Source: Bdellovibrionota bacterium (GTDB lineage Bacteria > Bdellovibrionota > Bacteriovoracia > Bacteriovoracales > Bacteriovoracaceae). From it: 7,784 nucleotides of DNA. The position numbers and the translations under genes are program-made. The notes beneath the pieces were generated by a model. The model was not told where the DNA came from. It saw only the letters and a program-made list of their open reading frames with translations, and made no database searches. The stretch covers positions 1-7,784 of the forward strand of contig JAURQB010000068.1 in the NCBI GenBank assembly GCA_030836365.1, read 5' to 3'. Positions 6,443 through 7,784 of this stretch are shown here, piece by piece. Each line of letters begins with the position of its first letter. Position 1 is the stretch's first letter.

Positions 6443-6655
6443 CTAGTTAAGAATATGGATTACCTTTTTTTGCCCAAAATCGCAATCCAGGCAGCGAAAA
6501 GTCTCTTGAACAATAAGATTTCCTGAGTCTGGGTAATGGGTAATGGCAAACTTAGAACCACAACAGGGACAATTTTCTATTGTTTTTCTCACTGTTGTCT
6601 CATCACCGTAATATTTCTCAAATGCTTCAAATTCATAATCTTTGCTAGAACTCAT
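6443..6655 (-). CDS. Small zinc-ribbon protein, 70 aa
   Basis: I do not recognise a named family. Residues 1-25 are acidic and aromatic (YEFEAFEKYYGDE). A zinc ribbon follows: Cys29-x2-Cys32 in ENCPCCGSKF and Cys55-x2-Cys58 in RCLDCDFG, 22 residues apart, with an extra Cys31. The intervening sequence (FAITHYPDSGNLIVQETF) reads as beta strands, as expected for a ribbon. Such small proteins often bind nucleic acid or serve as partner proteins; nothing here says which. GAGGG (6665 to 6661 on the minus strand) lies 5 bases before the ATG. It is first in the operon, with 21 nt to the YceD-like gene and then fliN. It is longer than ribosomal protein L32 and does not resemble it, although L32 is the usual companion of YceD. 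Confidence 0.85.
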   Translation of the reverse strand: MSSSKDYEFEAFEKYYGDETTVRKTIENCPCCGSKFAITHYPDSGNLIVQETFRCLDCDFGQKKVIHILN

Positions 6656-6675
6656 TTAATCCCTCGAGCTAAATA

Positions 6676-6704
6676 GTTATAAAAACCTCTTCGGGGCTAA
6701 TCAT
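6676..6704 (-). promoter_or_regulatory. Possible promoter of the zinc-ribbon/YceD-like/fliN operon
   Basis: On the minus strand TATAAC (6681 to 6676) matches the -10 at five of six bases. The -35 candidate ATGATT (6704 to 6699) matches only three, at a 17-base spacer. The leader would be very short, about 13 nt. Confidence 0.28.
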
Positions 6705-6720
6705 AAAAAAGATAAAAGAA

Positions 6721-6749
6721 ATGACTTCAGCTACATTTCTAGATAAAAT
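6721..6749 (+). promoter_or_regulatory. Possible promoter of the HIT-family gene
   Basis: ATGACT at 6721-6726 (four of six to the -35) and TAAAAT at 6744-6749 (five of six to the -10) are exactly 17 bases apart. The leader would be about 36 nt. It lies in the 136-bp spacer shared with the divergent fliN operon. Confidence 0.42.
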
Positions 6750-6791
6750 TTGCCCTATTTCAATACTTTAAGAAACTAAAAAGGACGAGTA

Positions 6792-7184
6792 ATGAGCTCT
6801 GTTTTCACTAAAATTATTAACAATGAACTCCCTGCATACCGTATTTTTGAGAACGATAAAGTAATTAGTTTTTTAACAATTGAGCCCATTCAACTAGGCC
6901 ATTGCCTTGTTATCCCAAAGACTGAAGTTGATCACTGGATGGACACTGATGATCAGGAGTATGTAGAAGTTTATAAACAAGCTAAAGTGATTGCCCGCGC
7001 GATTCAACAAGCAACAGGATCTGCTCGTGTGGCCCAAGCAGTTGTGGGACTAGAAGTTCCTCATTTCCACCTTCACCTGATTCCGATGTGGGACCCAAGC
7101 GATCTTGATTTTAAAAAAGCAAAGCCTTCAAGCGAAGAAGACATGAAAATAATCCAAGAGAAAATTATAAATTATTTAAATTAA
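6792..7184 (+). CDS. HIT-family nucleotide hydrolase/transferase
   Basis: 130 residues, a usual length for a HIT (histidine triad) protein of the HinT/Fhit superfamily. These cytoplasmic enzymes cleave nucleoside phosphoramidates or related adenylated compounds. The N-terminal block VFTKIINNELPAYRIFEND (4-22) and GHCLVIPKTEVDHWMD (36-51) are typical of the family. The triad is HFHLHLIPM, with His91, His93 and His95; the last is expected to be the nucleophile or its neighbour, as in family members. The N-terminal CxxC zinc pair seen in some HIT proteins is absent, and Met replaces the frequent Arg after the triad. AAGGA at 6781-6785 lies 6 bases before the ATG. The substrate cannot be told from sequence. 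It ends 2 nt from the stop of the convergent DUF2797 gene. Confidence 0.93.
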   Translation: MSSVFTKIINNELPAYRIFENDKVISFLTIEPIQLGHCLVIPKTEVDHWMDTDDQEYVEVYKQAKVIARAIQQATGSARVAQAVVGLEVPHFHLHLIPMWDPSDLDFKKAKPSSEEDMKIIQEKIINYLN

Positions 7185-7206
7185 TATCAAACTGAAATAT
7201 TAATTT
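7178..7206. terminator. All-A/T inverted repeat at convergent gene ends
   Basis: AAATTAATAT (7178-7187) and ATATTAATTT (7197-7206) are perfectly complementary over 10 bp, with the loop CAAACTGAA. The repeat spans the stop codons of both the HIT gene and the DUF2797 gene. It could act as a weak bidirectional terminator or stabilise both 3' ends. With no G-C pair in the stem, efficient termination is doubtful. Confidence 0.35.
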
Positions 7207-7784
7207 TATATCCTTGATGCTTACGCATATTGATGACACCTATATCAAAAATCAAATATTGACCTTTAATTCCTAACAGAGTGCCCTCTATTTTTGGATT
7301 TTTATCAAAACCTAGACTTGTCACTTTTGTTGGGTACTCAATCACAGGATACTTAATATTAATCACTCCGTCCTCTATTTCCTCTGCACCCATATCATCA
7401 AATAAATCACCAAACTCTTCAAAGGCCTGTTCTTTAAGCTCCTCAAGATCTTCGTCACTAGTTAGTCCCTTAAGCATATTTCGCCAATTGGTTTTATCAT
7501 GAAACATACTTTTTAGCTCAACCTCAACTTGGCCGCTAATAAGCCTATTATCAACTGACACAAGAGGAAGAGCCCGACTCGCCCCTTGGTCAATCCACCT
7601 GGTTGGAACTTGAGACTGACGAGTAATTCCAACTTTTATCGAACTTGTGTCGCTTAAATAAATGACATGGGGTTGAAAACAATTTTCTTTTCCCCACTCT
7701 GGTTCTCGGCAAGTCCCTTTATCAAAATGACAAAGCTCTGGCTTGACGATACAAACATCACAGCAGGCAAGTTTCATAAAAGAC
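7187..7784 (-). CDS. DUF2797 family protein (5' end probably outside window)
   Basis: Strong match to the DUF2797 family, function unknown. Counting from the ATG at 7777, residues 1-33 hold a cysteine-rich block (Cys5, 6, 9, 16, 23, 33) ending in GTCREPEWGKENC. HVIYLSDTSSIKVGIT (37-52), then PTRWIDQGASRALPL (58-72) and KTNWRNMLKG (95-104), follow. The C-terminal part has GIKGQYLIFDIGVINMRK (169-186). As I recall the family, members are about 260-290 residues and have another cysteine-rich stretch before the block seen here. The ATG at 7777 would then be internal: the frame remains open to the window edge, and no Shine-Dalgarno is visible in the seven bases available. VIYL...KVGIT...R...E is reminiscent of the GIY-YIG nuclease pattern, with Glu85 (QVEVEL) as a candidate metal ligand; this is only a suggestion. 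Confidence 0.88.
   Translation of the reverse strand, partial: SFMKLACCDVCIVKPELCHFDKGTCREPEWGKENCFQPHVIYLSDTSSIKVGITRQSQVPTRWIDQGASRALPLVSVDNRLISGQVEVELKSMFHDKTNWRNMLKGLTSDEDLEELKEQAFEEFGDLFDDMGAEEIEDGVINIKYPVIEYPTKVTSLGFDKNPKIEGTLLGIKGQYLIFDIGVINMRKHQGYKINISV

Noticed and set aside
6687..6699. CCTCTTCGGGG hairpin upstream of the HIT gene as a terminator or riboregulator
   Set aside because: The stem is only three to four pairs including a G-T, and no T-run follows on the plus strand. On the minus strand a T-run follows, but the stem has a mismatch.

Overview
The window looks like a housekeeping and accessory stretch from an AT-rich Gram-negative bacterium. A flagellar motor switch protein, two proteins with clear Sec signal peptides, a DksA/TraR-family regulator and a DUF2797 protein would suit a predatory-type bacterium of the Bdellovibrionota (Bacteriovorax/Halobacteriovorax-like). 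That assignment is inferred from gene content and style, because no rRNA or other taxonomic marker is present.

Left part (1-3056): two divergently transcribed genes for exported proteins of unknown role. The minus-strand gene runs off the left edge (593 codons visible). After its signal peptide it carries what I read as a divergent caspase/CHAT-like cysteine peptidase fold, with a His108/Cys149 dyad in SGHQSG and LQGCNT contexts. The plus-strand gene encodes a 368-residue exported protein that I do not recognise. The 168-bp divergent spacer holds a perfect 9-bp inverted repeat. Neither start has a recognisable Shine-Dalgarno sequence.

Middle part (3057-5602): thrS (threonyl-tRNA synthetase, with no N-terminal TGS domain), closed by a good Rho-independent terminator, then a DksA/TraR-family gene whose zinc finger has lost three of its four cysteines.

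Right part (5603-7784): a minus-strand operon reads from right to left as small zinc-ribbon protein, YceD/DUF177-like protein (TTG start), then fliN. The last two genes overlap by 8 nt. fliN meets the DksA-like gene tail to tail with 2 nt between the stop codons. A divergent plus-strand HIT-family gene follows. It in turn meets a minus-strand DUF2797 gene tail to tail, again with a 2-nt gap, over an all-A/T 10-bp inverted repeat. The DUF2797 gene probably starts beyond the right edge.

No tRNA, rRNA, insertion sequence or CRISPR array was seen. The best lead for something undescribed is the exported caspase-like protein and its divergent partner. Lesser leads are the zinc-less DksA homologue, the TGS-less ThrRS with an altered threonine-site segment, and the coupling of fliN to a YceD-like gene.
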